This document shows, piece after piece, positions 25,558-38,280 of a stretch of 64,000 nt of DNA. The stretch comes from Corynebacterium sanguinis (GTDB lineage Bacteria > Actinomycetota > Actinomycetes > Mycobacteriales > Mycobacteriaceae): the NCBI RefSeq assembly GCF_007641235.1, contig NZ_CP038157.1, positions 1,302,001-1,366,000 of the forward strand, given 5' to 3'. A program made the position numbers and the translations under genes. A model generated the notes under the pieces. The model saw nothing but the letters and a program-made list of their open reading frames with translations. It was not told where the DNA came from and did no database searches. Within the stretch, counting starts at the first letter, position 1. Each line of letters begins with the position of its first letter.

Positions 25558-26679
25558 GTGGGGAACATGGAGAAAATATCGCTAGGAACCCTGGGCGGGT
25601 CATCCTCGCGCACCTACGCCACCCGTGAAGTAACCGCAGAACAGGTGTCGCGCCGCGTGCACGTGGCCATCGCCATGTGGGAGGAGCCGTGGAAGTCCGG
25701 CAACGACGCGGAGCGCAAGGGTTGGATCATCGCGATCGACGGTGGCAAGAACCGGCGCAGCGTCTGCGAGGACGGGGTTGCCGAGCGCGACCCCGACCCG
25801 TTGGCGGTCGAGGCGCTCGAGGCCGAGCTGGCAAAACTGAACGTCTCAGCGCGCGACGTGTGGGTGGTCACGGGCAAGCGTCAGATCGCGCTGCGCTCGC
25901 TGCTGCAAAAGGCCGGGTTCGATGTGTCGGGGTCGTTCTCCCCGCAGAACCGGGCGGTCCGGCGCGCGACGAGTTTGATGCAGCGCCGGCGCAAGGCGAC
26001 GTCGATACGCGTGCCTGAGGGCGAGCGGCGCAGGCGTCGTAAAGCGGCCCGCGAAGCAGCGCCGGAGACCCAGTGGTTGCCAAGCTACTCGCGCACCGAG
26101 GCGCGCGACGTCGATGCGGTCACTATCTCGTGCGACGCGTCGTCGGACACGCACTCCACGGGTAGCGTCTGCTTCGTCGCGTCGACGGGCGATTACGAGG
26201 TGGAGACGAAATCCACCACCGCGAGCATCGACGACCTCGAGCTGGTGGCGCTGACCAAGGCGCTGCGCTACGCCGTGCGCGTCGGTGCGCGAAGCGCGAC
26301 GATCGAGAGCGACTCCGCCGGAGCGCTAGCCGCGGCCCACGAGATGCACAAGCGGGGAACCGACGGGCGCCGCCGTGGTGGCATTCGCGGCAACGTGCGC
26401 CGCGACTACTACGAAGCGTGGCGCGAGGCGTCTGAGTCGCTGGACCTCACCCTCAAGCGGGTCCTCGGTCACTCTGGCGACCCGCTGAACAAGGCCGCGG
26501 ACCAGATCGCGTACCTGGCGATGCGCGCCTCAGTGCACCCCCAGGAGGCCTCCGAAGCCGCGTTGAAGAAGGGGATCGCGTCCTCGCTGGCGGAGGCAAC
26601 GGAGGGCGGGGCGCCGCGGCGACGCAAGAGACGCCGCCGGGGGCGCAGAGGGCGCGGCCAAGCGCCGAAAACCACGTAA
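25558..26679 (+). CDS. RNase H-family protein with N-terminal extension and Arg-rich tail
   Basis: 373 aa from GTG 25558 (or 370 from ATG 25567); the GTG has the better-spaced purine run. Residues about 180-325 form an RNase HI-like domain with all four acidic positions: Asp in ISCDASS, Glu in DDLELVAL, Asp in IESDSAG and Asp in GHSGDPLNKAADQIA. The first 140 residues have no clear motif but a strand-rich layout that could be a degenerate second copy. The last 20 residues are almost all Arg, Lys and Gly. It would cut RNA in RNA/DNA hybrids. It sits between clpP2 and clpX on the same strand. Confidence 0.78.
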   Translation: MGNMEKISLGTLGGSSSRTYATREVTAEQVSRRVHVAIAMWEEPWKSGNDAERKGWIIAIDGGKNRRSVCEDGVAERDPDPLAVEALEAELAKLNVSARDVWVVTGKRQIALRSLLQKAGFDVSGSFSPQNRAVRRATSLMQRRRKATSIRVPEGERRRRRKAAREAAPETQWLPSYSRTEARDVDAVTISCDASSDTHSTGSVCFVASTGDYEVETKSTTASIDDLELVALTKALRYAVRVGARSATIESDSAGALAAAHEMHKRGTDGRRRGGIRGNVRRDYYEAWREASESLDLTLKRVLGHSGDPLNKAADQIAYLAMRASVHPQEASEAALKKGIASSLAEATEGGAPRRRKRRRRGRRGRGQAPKTT

Positions 26680-26728
26680 TTACCACGGCCTTAAGCGCGG
26701 CTGGGCACGGCCAACTTGACCCCTTTAC

Positions 26729-26734
26729 TAGAGT
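26729..26734 (+). promoter_or_regulatory. Likely clpX -10 box
   Basis: TAGAGT, with start expected near 26741 and a leader of about 35 nt containing the purines GAGACGAAGCGAGAG. No matching -35 hexamer at the right distance. Confidence 0.4.
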
Positions 26735-26775
26735 GAAGGGACACATACCCGAGACGAAGCGAGAGCAAAACCCGA

Positions 26776-28062
<1,287 letters not shown>

Positions 28063-28065
28063 CGG

Positions 28066-28857
28066 CTAGTACAGCTCGGGTTCCTCGATGCCGTAGGAAT
28101 CCGAGGGCGCCGTGCTCGGCTGCGCCGGGGTGGCGGCGGCCTCCAGATAGCTGGCGTAGCCCGAGTCGGGGATGTTCGAGGTCAAAAACCCGAGCACCAT
28201 GTCGATGGTCATGCGGCGCAGCCCTTCGGTGTTGCGTTGGTTGGTCAGCTTTATGTGGCCGAGTGCGAGCGACGCCTTGTGGCTGCTGATCCGAAACACA
28301 CAGACCGAGGAGACGAGCAGCAGCACGTCCTCGGCGGAGATGCCGGGGCGAAACGCGCCCGAATCCTGCCCGAGTAAAAGCAGGCGCTCCATGTGCAGGA
28401 CAACGTCGGAGTGGCCGTTGAGCGCGGCCGTTTCGCTCTGGTCAAGCACCGGGTCGAGGTTTTCGCGCAGCATCAGTGCCACGGCATCGGTGTTGTCCTG
28501 GAAGCGGTAGAAAATCGCGTCGATGAACCTGCGCATCCCCTCCACGGGTACGGCGTGGGAGCGGTTGAGCACGTCGGCGGGCGGGGTGATGCGCTGCATC
28601 GCGTGAGTCAGAGCGCGCCGGTAGAGGGCCTTCTTATCCACGAAGTGGTAGTGGATCATGCGCTTGGACATCCCGGATTGGCGGGAGATGTCGTCAAGCT
28701 TCGTGTTCGCGAACCCCTCCTTCGCGAACATCGTCAGCGCAACGTCAACAACGCGGTCGAGGCTCTCTCGGGTTTCGCCGCCGGGCGCGCGGGAGGCGAA
28801 TCCGCCGAGCTCCGCGGCAGGGTCCGAGGAGAGATCCGCGCGTGGCGTGTGGGCCAA
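28066..28857 (-). CDS. TetR/AcrR-family transcriptional regulator
   Basis: 263 aa from TTG at 28857, chosen because AAAGGAG lies 6 nt upstream on the minus strand. The helix-turn-helix is at about residues 35-80 (FAKEGFANTKLDDISRQSG, MSKRMIHYHFVDKKALY). A long helical ligand domain follows, then a C-terminal tail rich in Ala, Pro and Ser. It is divergent from mdh across 206 nt that contain a 10-bp inverted repeat beginning 20 nt before its start. Self-control and control of mdh are both possible. The ligand is unknown. Confidence 0.87.
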   Translation of the reverse strand: MAHTPRADLSSDPAAELGGFASRAPGGETRESLDRVVDVALTMFAKEGFANTKLDDISRQSGMSKRMIHYHFVDKKALYRRALTHAMQRITPPADVLNRSHAVPVEGMRRFIDAIFYRFQDNTDAVALMLRENLDPVLDQSETAALNGHSDVVLHMERLLLLGQDSGAFRPGISAEDVLLLVSSVCVFRISSHKASLALGHIKLTNQRNTEGLRRMTIDMVLGFLTSNIPDSGYASYLEAAATPAQPSTAPSDSYGIEEPELY

Positions 28858-28871
28858 GGGTGCTCCTTTGA

Positions 28872-30074
<1,203 letters not shown>

Positions 30075-30084
30075 ACTAAGGCCC

Positions 30085-32808
30085 GTGACTGAACGAGATG
30101 ACTTGGTAGGCAAAAACCGCGCCGACGCGCTGCCCAAAGCGTGGGAGCCGCGCGAGCACGAGCAGGCTCTTTACGACGGCTGGGTAGACAAGGGCTACTT
30201 CACCGCCGACCCGGCTTCCGGCAAGCCGACCTACTCCATCGTTCTGCCGCCGCCGAACGTCACCGGCCAGCTCCACATGGGCCACGCCTTGGACCACACG
30301 CTGATGGACGCGCTCGTGCGCCGCAAGCGCATGCAGGGCTTCGAGGTCCTGTGGCTGCCGGGCATGGACCACGCCGGGATTGCCACCCAGACCAAGGTCG
30401 AGGCCCAGCTCAAGGAGGACGAGGGCAAGGACCGCTACTCCCTAGGCCGCGAGGCGTTCGTCGACCGCGTCTGGGAGTGGAAGGAAAACTACGGCGGAAC
30501 CATTGCGTCGCAGATGCGCGCGATCGGCGACAGCGTCGACTGGTCGCGCGAGCGCTTCACCCTCGACGAGGGGCTGTCGCGCGCGGTGCAGACAATTTTC
30601 AAACAGCTATTCGACGCCGGCCTGATCTACCGCGACTACCGCCTGGTCAACTGGTCCCCGGTGCTGGAGACCGCGGTGTCCGACATCGAGGTCATCTACA
30701 AGGACGTCGAGGGCGAGTTCGTCTCCATCCGCTACGGCTCGCTTAACGACGACGAGCCGCACCTCGTCGTGGCCACCACCCGCGTCGAAACGATGCTTGG
30801 CGACGTCGCCATCGCCGTCCACCCCGTCGACGAGCGCTACGCGCACCTCGTGGGCCAGACGTTTGAGCACCCGCTTCGCGACGACCTCACCCTGACCGTG
30901 ATCGCGGACGACTACGTCGATATGGAGCTCGGCACCGGCGCGGTGAAAATCACCCCGGCGCACGACCCGAACGACTACGAAATGGGCCTGCGCCACGACC
31001 TGGACATGCCGATCATCATGGACACCGCCGGGCGCATCGCCGATACCGGCACCGAGTTCGACGGCATGAGCCGTGAGGAGGCTCGCGTTGCGGTGCGCGA
31101 GGCGCTGGCCGCCCAGGGCCGCATTGTCAAGGAGGTCCGCCCCTACGTCCACTCGGTGGGCCACTCCGAGCGATCCGGCGAGGCGATCGAGCCGCGCCTG
31201 TCGCTGCAGTGGTTTGTCAAGGTGGACAAGCTTGCCGCCATGGCCGGCGAGGCGGTGCGCTCCGGCGACACCGTGATCCACCCGGAGTCGATGCAGAAGC
31301 GCTACTTCGACTGGGTCGACAACATGCACGACTGGACCATCTCGCGCCAGCTGTGGTGGGGCCACCGCATCCCGATTTTCTACGGACCGAACGACGAGAT
31401 CGTGTGCGTCGGCCCGGACGAGGAGCCGCCGGCGGGCTACACCCAGGACCCGGACGTGCTGGACACCTGGTTCTCCTCGGCGCTGTGGCCGTTTTCCACC
31501 ATGGGCTGGCCGGAAAAGACGCCCGAGCTCGAGGCGTTCTACCCGACATCCGTGCTGGTCACTGCCTACGACATCCTGTTCTTCTGGGTCGCGCGCATGA
31601 TGATGTTCGGCACGTTCGCCGCCACCCAAACCCCGGAGCTGTTCCCGGCGGGCAACGACGGGCGCCCCCAGGTTCCGTTCACCGACCTCTACCTCCACGG
31701 GCTGGTGCGCGACGAAAAGGGTCGCAAGATGTCGAAGTCGCTGGGCAACGGCATCGACCCGATGGACTGGGTGGAGCGCTTCGGCGCCGACGCCCTGCGC
31801 TTCGCCCTGGCGCGCGGCGCGAACCCCGGCATCGACCTGCCGATCGGCGAGGACAACGCACAGTCGGCCCGCAACTTCGCCACCAAGCTCTACAACGCCA
31901 CCAAGTTCGCGCTACTCAACGGCGCCGCGGTGGGCCCGCTGCCGGCGCGCGCGGAGCTTACCGACGCCGACCGGTGGATCCTCGACCGCGCCGAGGAGGT
32001 GCGCGCCTCCGTCGACGCCTACCTGGATGACTACCAGTTCGCCAAGGCCAACGAGGAGCTGTATCACTTCGCGTGGGACGAGCTGTGCGACTGGTACCTG
32101 GAGATTGCCAAGACCCAGATCCCGCGCGACGCAGAGTCAGCGAGCGATGCCGAGCGAGCCCGCGGTCGCAGCACACAGATCGTGCTTGGCCGCGTGATCG
32201 ACGTCGTGCTGCGCCTGCTGCATCCGACGATGCCGTTTGTCACCGAGGTGCTGTGGACCGCGCTGACCGAGCAGGAGTCGCTCTCCCTCGCGCCGTGGCC
32301 CACCGCCGAGGACACCAACGGAGGCGCGGAGAGGGACACGCAGTCTCGCCGCCGCATCCAGGACGCGGTCAAGCTGATCACCGAGCTGCGCCGCTTCCGC
32401 TCCGACCAGGGGGTCAAGCCCTCGCAGAAGGTGCCGGCCCGCCTCGACTTTGCCCGCGCCGACCTCGCCGGCCAGGAGGATTTGGTGCGCTCGATCGCGA
32501 AGGTGGAGACTCCTGAGCGTGAGTTTGAGGCGTCGGCAAGCGTTGAAGTGCGCCTAAGCCAGGCGACGCTTGACGTGGCGCTGGATACCTCGGGCACCGT
32601 CGACATCGCCGCCGAGCGCAAGCGGCTGAGCAAAGAGCTCGCTGAGGCCGAAAAGGAGCTCGAGACCACCGGCAAGAAGCTGGGCATCGAGTCTTTCTTG
32701 GCCAAGGCACCGGCCGAGGTCGTGGAGAAGATCAAGGCCCGCCGCCAGATCGCGCAGGAAGAGTTCGAACGCATCAGCGCTCGCCTCGAGTCCCTGCCGG
32801 AGGCCTAA
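30085..32808 (+). CDS. valS: Valyl-tRNA synthetase
   Basis: 907 aa. Class I signatures are HMGHA near residue 64 ([15 protein letters not shown]) and KMSKS near 548 ([10 protein letters not shown]). The CP1 editing domain follows the first, and an anticodon-binding domain and C-terminal coiled coil ([19 protein letters not shown]) complete the standard ValRS order. It charges tRNA-Val. GTG at 30085 fits both the leaderless promoter and the homology. folC follows directly with no spacer. Confidence 0.97.
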   Translation: MTERDDLVGKNRADALPKAWEPREHEQALYDGWVDKGYFTADPASGKPTYSIVLPPPNVTGQLHMGHALDHTLMDALVRRKRMQGFEVLWLPGMDHAGIATQTKVEAQLKEDEGKDRYSLGREAFVDRVWEWKENYGGTIASQMRAIGDSVDWSRERFTLDEGLSRAVQTIFKQLFDAGLIYRDYRLVNWSPVLETAVSDIEVIYKDVEGEFVSIRYGSLNDDEPHLVVATTRVETMLGDVAIAVHPVDERYAHLVGQTFEHPLRDDLTLTVIADDYVDMELGTGAVKITPAHDPNDYEMGLRHDLDMPIIMDTAGRIADTGTEFDGMSREEARVAVREALAAQGRIVKEVRPYVHSVGHSERSGEAIEPRLSLQWFVKVDKLAAMAGEAVRSGDTVIHPESMQKRYFDWVDNMHDWTISRQLWWGHRIPIFYGPNDEIVCVGPDEEPPAGYTQDPDVLDTWFSSALWPFSTMGWPEKTPELEAFYPTSVLVTAYDILFFWVARMMMFGTFAATQTPELFPAGNDGRPQVPFTDLYLHGLVRDEKGRKMSKSLGNGIDPMDWVERFGADALRFALARGANPGIDLPIGEDNAQSARNFATKLYNATKFALLNGAAVGPLPARAELTDADRWILDRAEEVRASVDAYLDDYQFAKANEELYHFAWDELCDWYLEIAKTQIPRDAESASDAERARGRSTQIVLGRVIDVVLRLLHPTMPFVTEVLWTALTEQESLSLAPWPTAEDTNGGAERDTQSRRRIQDAVKLITELRRFRSDQGVKPSQKVPARLDFARADLAGQEDLVRSIAKVETPEREFEASASVEVRLSQATLDVALDTSGTVDIAAERKRLSKELAEAEKELETTGKKLGIESFLAKAPAEVVEKIKARRQIAQEEFERISARLESLPEA

Positions 32809-34311
32809 ATGGTCAACGACGCTACCGGCGACTTCGCCGATCTGGGTGACCTGCCGCAGGACTACGACATTTCGCTGGAGGACACGGGCCTGAAGCTCAA
32901 CCTCGGTGGCCTAGGCGACGAACCCACCGACGAGGAGGCGAAACCCCGCCCGGTGACCGAGCACGACATCGCCGAGCTGCGACGCGTGGAGGCCGAGCTG
33001 CTCAAAAGGTGGGGTGAAACGGAGATTGACCCGACGCTCGATCGCGTCCGCCTCGTGATGGACTACCTGGGCGAGCCGCAGACGTCTTTCCGCTCCATCC
33101 ACGTCGCGGGCACGAACGGCAAAACGTCGACGACGCGGATGATCGAGTCTCTGCTGCGCGCCTTCGGCCACCGGGTCGGCCGCACGACGAGCCCCCACCT
33201 GCAGCTGATCACCGAGCGCATCGGCATCGACGGCGCCCCCATCCACCCGGCGCAGTTCGTTGCCATCTACGACCAGGTCGCGCCGTACATGGAGCTGGCG
33301 GATCAGCACAGCGGCCAGCGCCTGAGCTACTTCGAGGCGCTGATCTGCCTGGCCTACGCCGCGTTCGCCGACGCCCCCGTGGAGGTCGCCGTGGTTGAAG
33401 TCGGCATGGGCGGGCGCTGGGACGCCACCAACGTCATCGAGGCCGACGTCAACGTGATCATGCCGATCGGCCTCGACCACACCGACTACCTCGGCGAGAC
33501 GCTGACCGAGATCGCGGGGGAGAAGGCCGGGATTATCACCAACCCGGACTCAGTCACGATTATCGCCGACCAGGAACCGGAGGCGATGCGCGTGGTGCTC
33601 GAGGCCGCCGTGGAGACCGGCTCGGCCGTCGCGCGCCTGGGCAGCGAGTTCACGGTGGCCGAGGCGACGGTCGCCGTGGGTGGTCAGAACCTCACGTTGA
33701 AGGGGCTCGGCGGGGAGTACACCAACATCTTCCTGCCGCTGTCCGGTCCGCACCAGGCCCGCAACGCGGCCGTCGCGCTCGCCGCGGTGGAGGCGTTCCA
33801 CGGCGCGAGCTCCGAGCGTCCCCTCGACGCTGACACCGTGCGTCGCGGCTTCGCCAGCGTGGAGTCACCGGGCCGTCTGGAGCGCGTGCGCGCCACGCCG
33901 ACGACGTTCATCGACGCCACCCACAACCCGCATGGGGCCCGCGCGCTTGCCGACGCCCTTGCCAACGACTTCGATTTCACACGCCTCATCGGTGTCCTCG
34001 GCGTGCTCGGCGACAAGGACGCCACAGGCATCCTCGCCGCCCTTGAGCCCGTGTTCACCGAGGTGGTAATCACGCAAAATACCTCGCCGCGCGCGATAGA
34101 CGCCTACGAGCTGGCGGAGCTGGCGCGCGAGATTTACGGCGACGAGCGGGTGCACGTGGTTACCCGCCTTGCCGATGCCTACGAGCTCGCCGTGGAGCTT
34201 GCCGAGGACGCGCTCGCCGAGGTGGGCGTGCAATCAGGATCCGGTGTTGTGATTACCGGGTCCGTCGTCACGGCGGGCGAGGCCCGCACCATGTTTGGAA
34301 AGGAACCCTAA
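32809..34311 (+). CDS. folC: Folylpolyglutamate synthase / dihydrofolate synthase
   Basis: 500 aa. P-loop HVAGTNGKTSTTRMIESLL near residue 100, then TSPHLQLITERIGIDG, EVGMGGRWDATNV and IDATHNPHGARAL, all FolC/Mur-ligase marks. It adds glutamate to dihydropteroate or folates. The first 40 residues are acidic and not conserved; the in-phase start at 32809 follows the valS TAA directly, so valS, folC and the next gene form one operon. Confidence 0.94.
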   Translation: MVNDATGDFADLGDLPQDYDISLEDTGLKLNLGGLGDEPTDEEAKPRPVTEHDIAELRRVEAELLKRWGETEIDPTLDRVRLVMDYLGEPQTSFRSIHVAGTNGKTSTTRMIESLLRAFGHRVGRTTSPHLQLITERIGIDGAPIHPAQFVAIYDQVAPYMELADQHSGQRLSYFEALICLAYAAFADAPVEVAVVEVGMGGRWDATNVIEADVNVIMPIGLDHTDYLGETLTEIAGEKAGIITNPDSVTIIADQEPEAMRVVLEAAVETGSAVARLGSEFTVAEATVAVGGQNLTLKGLGGEYTNIFLPLSGPHQARNAAVALAAVEAFHGASSERPLDADTVRRGFASVESPGRLERVRATPTTFIDATHNPHGARALADALANDFDFTRLIGVLGVLGDKDATGILAALEPVFTEVVITQNTSPRAIDAYELAELAREIYGDERVHVVTRLADAYELAVELAEDALAEVGVQSGSGVVITGSVVTAGEARTMFGKEP

Positions 34312-34758
34312 ATGAGCTCCAAAAGGACGTCCCGGCCGCAGACGAGCCCGCTGGGCCCCGGTCACGCGCCGGTCAAAGACCCCTTAAAGGGGCTTAACGG
34401 CGTGCTCTCGGGCACGCTGATCATGGAGGCGCTCACTGTCTTTCTGATCCTGCTCGTTGTGCTCAAGGTTGACGGTGGCGCGCACTGGACCACGTTCAAC
34501 TGGGTCTACATCACCGTTATCGGGCTCGCGCACGTGGTCATGGCGTTCTTGCAGCGGCTGCCCGGTGCGCTGTGGATTAACCTGGCGCTGCAGATTCCGC
34601 TGGTCTTCGGGTTTTTCGTGCATTGGTCCGTCACGGCCGTCGGCGTGATGTTCGCCGTGGTGTGGTTCTTCATCATCCGTCTGCGCGCGGACATTATCGC
34701 CCGCATGGAGCGCGGCTTTCTGGTCACCCAGCACCTGGGAACGGCAGACGATTCCTAG
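34312..34758 (+). CDS. DUF4233 membrane protein
   Basis: 148 aa. Three to four hydrophobic segments (LIMEALTVFLILLVVLKV, YITVIGLAHVVMAFL, LALQIPLVFGFFVHW, GVMFAVVWFFII) after a basic N-terminus of about 30 residues. It matches the actinobacterial DUF4233 family, which regularly follows folC. Function unknown. It begins immediately after the folC stop, with GGAAAGGAA as its ribosome binding site inside folC. Confidence 0.85.
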   Translation: MSSKRTSRPQTSPLGPGHAPVKDPLKGLNGVLSGTLIMEALTVFLILLVVLKVDGGAHWTTFNWVYITVIGLAHVVMAFLQRLPGALWINLALQIPLVFGFFVHWSVTAVGVMFAVVWFFIIRLRADIIARMERGFLVTQHLGTADDS

Positions 34759-34774
34759 CCGGGTGTATTAGGTG

Positions 34775-34795
34775 CACCGCCGCTACCCGGCGGTG
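34775..34795 (+). terminator. Hairpin after the valS operon
   Basis: CACCGCCG (34775-34782) pairs with CGGCGGTG (34788-34795) over a 5-nt loop. There is no following T run, so termination may be weak. It marks the border between the valS operon and the beta-oxidation block. Confidence 0.45.
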
Positions 34796-34805
34796 TGACT
34801 TCCGT

Positions 34806-34811
34806 TAGACT
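34806..34811 (+). promoter_or_regulatory. fadA -10 box
   Basis: TAGACT, start near 34818. The 39-nt leader contains GAAGGAG 6 nt before the thiolase ATG. Confidence 0.45.
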
Positions 34812-34856
34812 GGGAAGGACATGTAACGCAGTAGCCTAAAACTCCGAAGGAGCGGC

Positions 34857-36008
34857 ATGTCCGAATCTATTTACATCACTAACGCCAAGCGCACCCCTAT
34901 CGGTACGTTCGGCGGATCCCTGTCGAAGTTCCACACCACCGAGCTCGGTGCGTTTGCCGCCAAGGCCGTCATCGACGACTCCGGCGTGCCGGCGGATCAG
35001 TTCGATTCCGCCGTGTGGGCCAATGTGGTCACCTCCGCGCCGCGCGACCTGTTCACCTCGCGCTCCGTCGCACTTGAGGCTGGGCTTCCGCAGGGCTCGC
35101 ATGCCTACGGCGTCAACCGCCTCTGCGGCTCCGGCGTGCAGGCCGCGATCAGCGCGGCTCAGCAGATCCACAGCGACGATTCCCGTCTCACCCTCGTTGG
35201 TGGCGTCGAGGTCATGAGCCAGGCGCCCTACTCCGTCGAGGGCATGCGCCAGGGCCGCAAGATGGGCGACGGCAAGCTGGTTGACTGGCTGACCGGCGCC
35301 CTGACCGACCCGATGGGCAACGGCATCATGGGCATCACCGCGGAGAACGTCGCAGCGAAGTACGGCATCTCCCGCGAGCGCCAAGACGAGTTCGCTCTGC
35401 AGTCGCAGACCCGCGCCGCCGATGCCATCGCTAACGGGCGCTTCGAGGAGCAGATCATCCCCGTCGGCGATTTCACCACCGACGAGCACCCGCGCCAGAC
35501 GTCCGCAGAGAAGCTCGCTGGCCTGCGCCCGTCCTTTGCCAAGGAGGGCACGGTTACCCCGGGTAACTCCTCCGGCATCAACGACGCCGCCGCAGCGCTC
35601 GTGCTCACCGGCGAGTCCGGCCTGAAGGACTTCGGCCTGAACCCGCTGGCCAAGATCGTTTCCTGGGGCGTTGCTGGCTGCGACCCGAAGTACATGGGCC
35701 TGGGCCCGACCGTCGCCGTGCCGCGTGCGCTGGACAAGGCTGGCCTGAAGTTGTCCGACATCAAGCTCATCGAGTCGAACGAGGCGTTCGCCGCCCAGGC
35801 GATCGCGGTGTCCGACGAGCTCGGCTTCGACAACGACAAGACCAACATCAACGGCGGCGCCATCGCACTGGGCCACCCGATTGGTGCAACCGGCGTCATC
35901 CTGATCACCAAGCTCATCCACTCCCTGAAGGACGCCGGCGGCGGACTCGGCCTTGTCACCGCCTGCATCGGTGGCGGCCAGGGAATCGCTCTCATTCTGG
36001 AGGTTTAA
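34857..36008 (+). CDS. fadA: Acetyl-CoA C-acyltransferase (3-ketoacyl-CoA thiolase)
   Basis: 383 aa. Thiolase nucleophile C90 in NRLCGSGVQAA, then NEAFAAQA, GHPIGATG with the active-site His, and the second Cys in VTACIGGGQG. It cleaves 3-ketoacyl-CoA in the last beta-oxidation step. A biosynthetic acetoacetyl-CoA thiolase cannot be excluded from sequence alone, but the bifunctional beta-oxidation gene 6 nt downstream favours degradation. Confidence 0.92.
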   Translation: MSESIYITNAKRTPIGTFGGSLSKFHTTELGAFAAKAVIDDSGVPADQFDSAVWANVVTSAPRDLFTSRSVALEAGLPQGSHAYGVNRLCGSGVQAAISAAQQIHSDDSRLTLVGGVEVMSQAPYSVEGMRQGRKMGDGKLVDWLTGALTDPMGNGIMGITAENVAAKYGISRERQDEFALQSQTRAADAIANGRFEEQIIPVGDFTTDEHPRQTSAEKLAGLRPSFAKEGTVTPGNSSGINDAAAALVLTGESGLKDFGLNPLAKIVSWGVAGCDPKYMGLGPTVAVPRALDKAGLKLSDIKLIESNEAFAAQAIAVSDELGFDNDKTNINGGAIALGHPIGATGVILITKLIHSLKDAGGGLGLVTACIGGGQGIALILEV

Positions 36009-36014
36009 TCACAC

Positions 36015-38204
36015 ATGACACGCGAGTTGCAAAAGATTAAAACCGCAGCAGTCCTCGGCGCTGGCTCCATGGGTGCCGGCATCGCCGCGCTTCTTGCCAG
36101 CGGCGGCATTAAGGTCCACCTGCTGGACCTGCCCGCCGACGGTGAGGACCGCGACGAGCGCGCCCGCAAAGGAATTGAAACCCAGGTCAAGCGCCACGGT
36201 TTCACCCGCCCCGAGTACGCCGAGCGCGTCGTCCCGGGCAACACGGAGGATCACCTCGACCGCCTTGCTGAGGCCGAGTGGATCGTCGAGGCTGTCTTCG
36301 AGGACATCGACGTCAAGCGCGACACCTTTGCCAAGGTGGACAAGCACCGCACCCCGGGCACCCCGGTGACGTCGAACACCTCGACCATCCCGCTTGAGAC
36401 CCTGCTGGCGGAGTCCAGCGATGAGTTCAAGGGCGACTTCGCCATCACCCACTTCTTCAACCCGCCGCGCGTGATGCGCCTGGTTGAGCTGGTCCAGGGC
36501 CCCGACACCCGCCCGGAGATCGCCGACGCCCTGCGCCAGGTCCTCGAGCGTGACTTGGGCAAGGTCGTCGTCGACTGCCGCGACACCCCAGGCTTCATCG
36601 CCAACCGCATTGGTACTTTCTGGATGGGTGCCGGCGCGCAGGTCGCATTCGAGCAGGGCATCGCCCCGGAGCAGGCTGACACCGCCTTCGGCAAGCCCTT
36701 CGGTATCCCGCGCACCGGCGTGTTCGGCCTGTTCGACTACGTCGGCCTGCAGGTCGCTCCCCACATTTGGGGCACGCTGCTCAAGGCCCTGCCTGCCGAC
36801 GACGCGATGCAGGACTTCGGCGTAACCGACTCCCCGCAGTTCAAGGAGCTGCTGGAGAAGGGCTACACCGGCCGCACCGCTGAGTCCGGTTTCTACCGCG
36901 GCCGCGACGAGGTCTACGACTTCGAGGCGCACGACTACCGCCCGAAGAAGTCCTACGAGGTGCCCAAGAGCGCTCGCGAGCTCATGGAATCGGATACGCC
37001 CGAGGGCCACTACGCCCGCGAACTGTTCCGCCTGACCTTGAAGTACTGCTGCGACACAGCCGAGGAGATCGCCTCCACGGTTGAGCAGATCGACGTGACC
37101 ATGGAGCTCGGCTACGGCTGGAAGAAGGGCCCGTTCGCGCTTGCCGACTCCATCGGCCTCGACTACGTCGCGTCGCTGTACGACACGCCGCCGGCGCTGC
37201 TCGCCGCGGCACAGGCTGCCGGCGGGTTCTACGTCGACGGCCAGGTGCTGAGCACCAGCGGCGAGCTGACCCAGCGCGCCGACCGCGAGGGCGTCGTGCG
37301 CATCTCCGAACTCGTTGAGGGTGCGCAAGTCGTTGCCGAGAACGCGGGCGCGACGGTGTACAAGCTTGACGACGGCATCGGCGTGTTCGTGTACAAGACG
37401 CCGCTGAACTCCTCCACGGACGACGTCACCGAGCTGTTCACCAAGGCGGGCGAGTGGGACCTCAAGGCCCTCGTGATCGCCAACGACGAGGAGCGCGCGT
37501 TCTCCGCGGGCGCTAACCTGCCGCGCCTGGCCGAGATCTCCGGCCCCAACGGCGACCCGGAGGCTCGCAAGGCCACCATCCGCCAGGGCATCGACGGGTT
37601 GCACGCTTTGCGACGCGCCCCGTACCCCGTCGTCGGCGCTGTCCGCGGCGTCGCTCTCGGCGGCGGCATGGAGCTGCTGCTGCACACCGACGCCTCCGTC
37701 ATCCACGGCGAGACCCGCGTTGGCTTCCCGGAGCGCAACGTCGGCCTGTTCCCGGCATGGTCCGGCCCGGTCCGACTGCTTGAGCGCCTTCTGGAGCTCG
37801 GCGTTCCGAACGCGCACAAGGTCGCCTACGACGCGCTGCTCAACGTGCGCCCAGTGCCCGCGTTCAACGTCGACTTCTGGCGCAAGAACGACCGCGTAAT
37901 CATGAGCCCCGACCACGTTGTCGAGCAGGCGCTTGATCTCGCTCGCTCGCTTGTCGACGGCTACACCGCCCCCGCCGACGCGGAACTGCCCCTGACCTCG
38001 GAGACGCTCGAGTACACGGACGGCTCCGAGACCGACCGTGCGATCGGCGAGGCTCTGGCCTCGGTCTTCGCTGGTGAGGGCAAGGCCACCGAGGCGGAGC
38101 TGGCTGACCGCCAGGTTACGGCAGCATCGGACGTTCTCGCGCGACAGGAAAACGCTGATCGCGCTGAGCACATGGCGAAGACCCGCAAGCCGCTGAACAA
38201 CTAG
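36015..38204 (+). CDS. fadB: 3-hydroxyacyl-CoA dehydrogenase / enoyl-CoA hydratase (FadN-type order)
   Basis: 729 aa. The NAD-binding dehydrogenase comes first (AVLGAGSMGAGIAALLAS near residue 14; SNTSTIPLE; ITHFFNPPRVM with the catalytic His). Two dehydrogenase C-terminal segments follow, and the hydratase is last (about 430-620: ALGGGMELLLHTDA, FPERNVGLFPAWSG). This is the reverse of the E. coli FadB order and matches Bacillus FadN. It hydrates enoyl-CoA and oxidises the hydroxy product. It pairs with the thiolase upstream and ends at a strong terminator. Confidence 0.92.
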   Translation: MTRELQKIKTAAVLGAGSMGAGIAALLASGGIKVHLLDLPADGEDRDERARKGIETQVKRHGFTRPEYAERVVPGNTEDHLDRLAEAEWIVEAVFEDIDVKRDTFAKVDKHRTPGTPVTSNTSTIPLETLLAESSDEFKGDFAITHFFNPPRVMRLVELVQGPDTRPEIADALRQVLERDLGKVVVDCRDTPGFIANRIGTFWMGAGAQVAFEQGIAPEQADTAFGKPFGIPRTGVFGLFDYVGLQVAPHIWGTLLKALPADDAMQDFGVTDSPQFKELLEKGYTGRTAESGFYRGRDEVYDFEAHDYRPKKSYEVPKSARELMESDTPEGHYARELFRLTLKYCCDTAEEIASTVEQIDVTMELGYGWKKGPFALADSIGLDYVASLYDTPPALLAAAQAAGGFYVDGQVLSTSGELTQRADREGVVRISELVEGAQVVAENAGATVYKLDDGIGVFVYKTPLNSSTDDVTELFTKAGEWDLKALVIANDEERAFSAGANLPRLAEISGPNGDPEARKATIRQGIDGLHALRRAPYPVVGAVRGVALGGGMELLLHTDASVIHGETRVGFPERNVGLFPAWSGPVRLLERLLELGVPNAHKVAYDALLNVRPVPAFNVDFWRKNDRVIMSPDHVVEQALDLARSLVDGYTAPADAELPLTSETLEYTDGSETDRAIGEALASVFAGEGKATEAELADRQVTAASDVLARQENADRAEHMAKTRKPLNN

Positions 38205-38222
38205 CGCACGTGAGGTGCACTT

Positions 38223-38270
38223 AGCGCCCGCCCCCGGATCTGTTGTGCCGGGGGCGGGCGCTGTTATTTT
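38223..38270 (+). terminator. Strong intrinsic terminator after fadB
   Basis: A perfect 15-bp stem, AGCGCCCGCCCCCGG (38223-38237) with CCGGGGGCGGGCGCT (38248-38262), a 10-nt loop and a TGTTATTTT tail. Confidence 0.88.
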
Positions 38271-38280
38271 GTCTTGGGGT

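Noticed and set aside
36009..38171. Long minus-strand open frame opposite fadB
   Set aside because: It is a reverse-complement shadow of strongly biased GC-rich codons; the plus strand encodes a complete two-domain enzyme.
38223..38270. The fadB terminator as a seventh palindromic unit
   Set aside because: It is a short GC stem with a T run and shares no sequence with the arms or centre of the repeat units.
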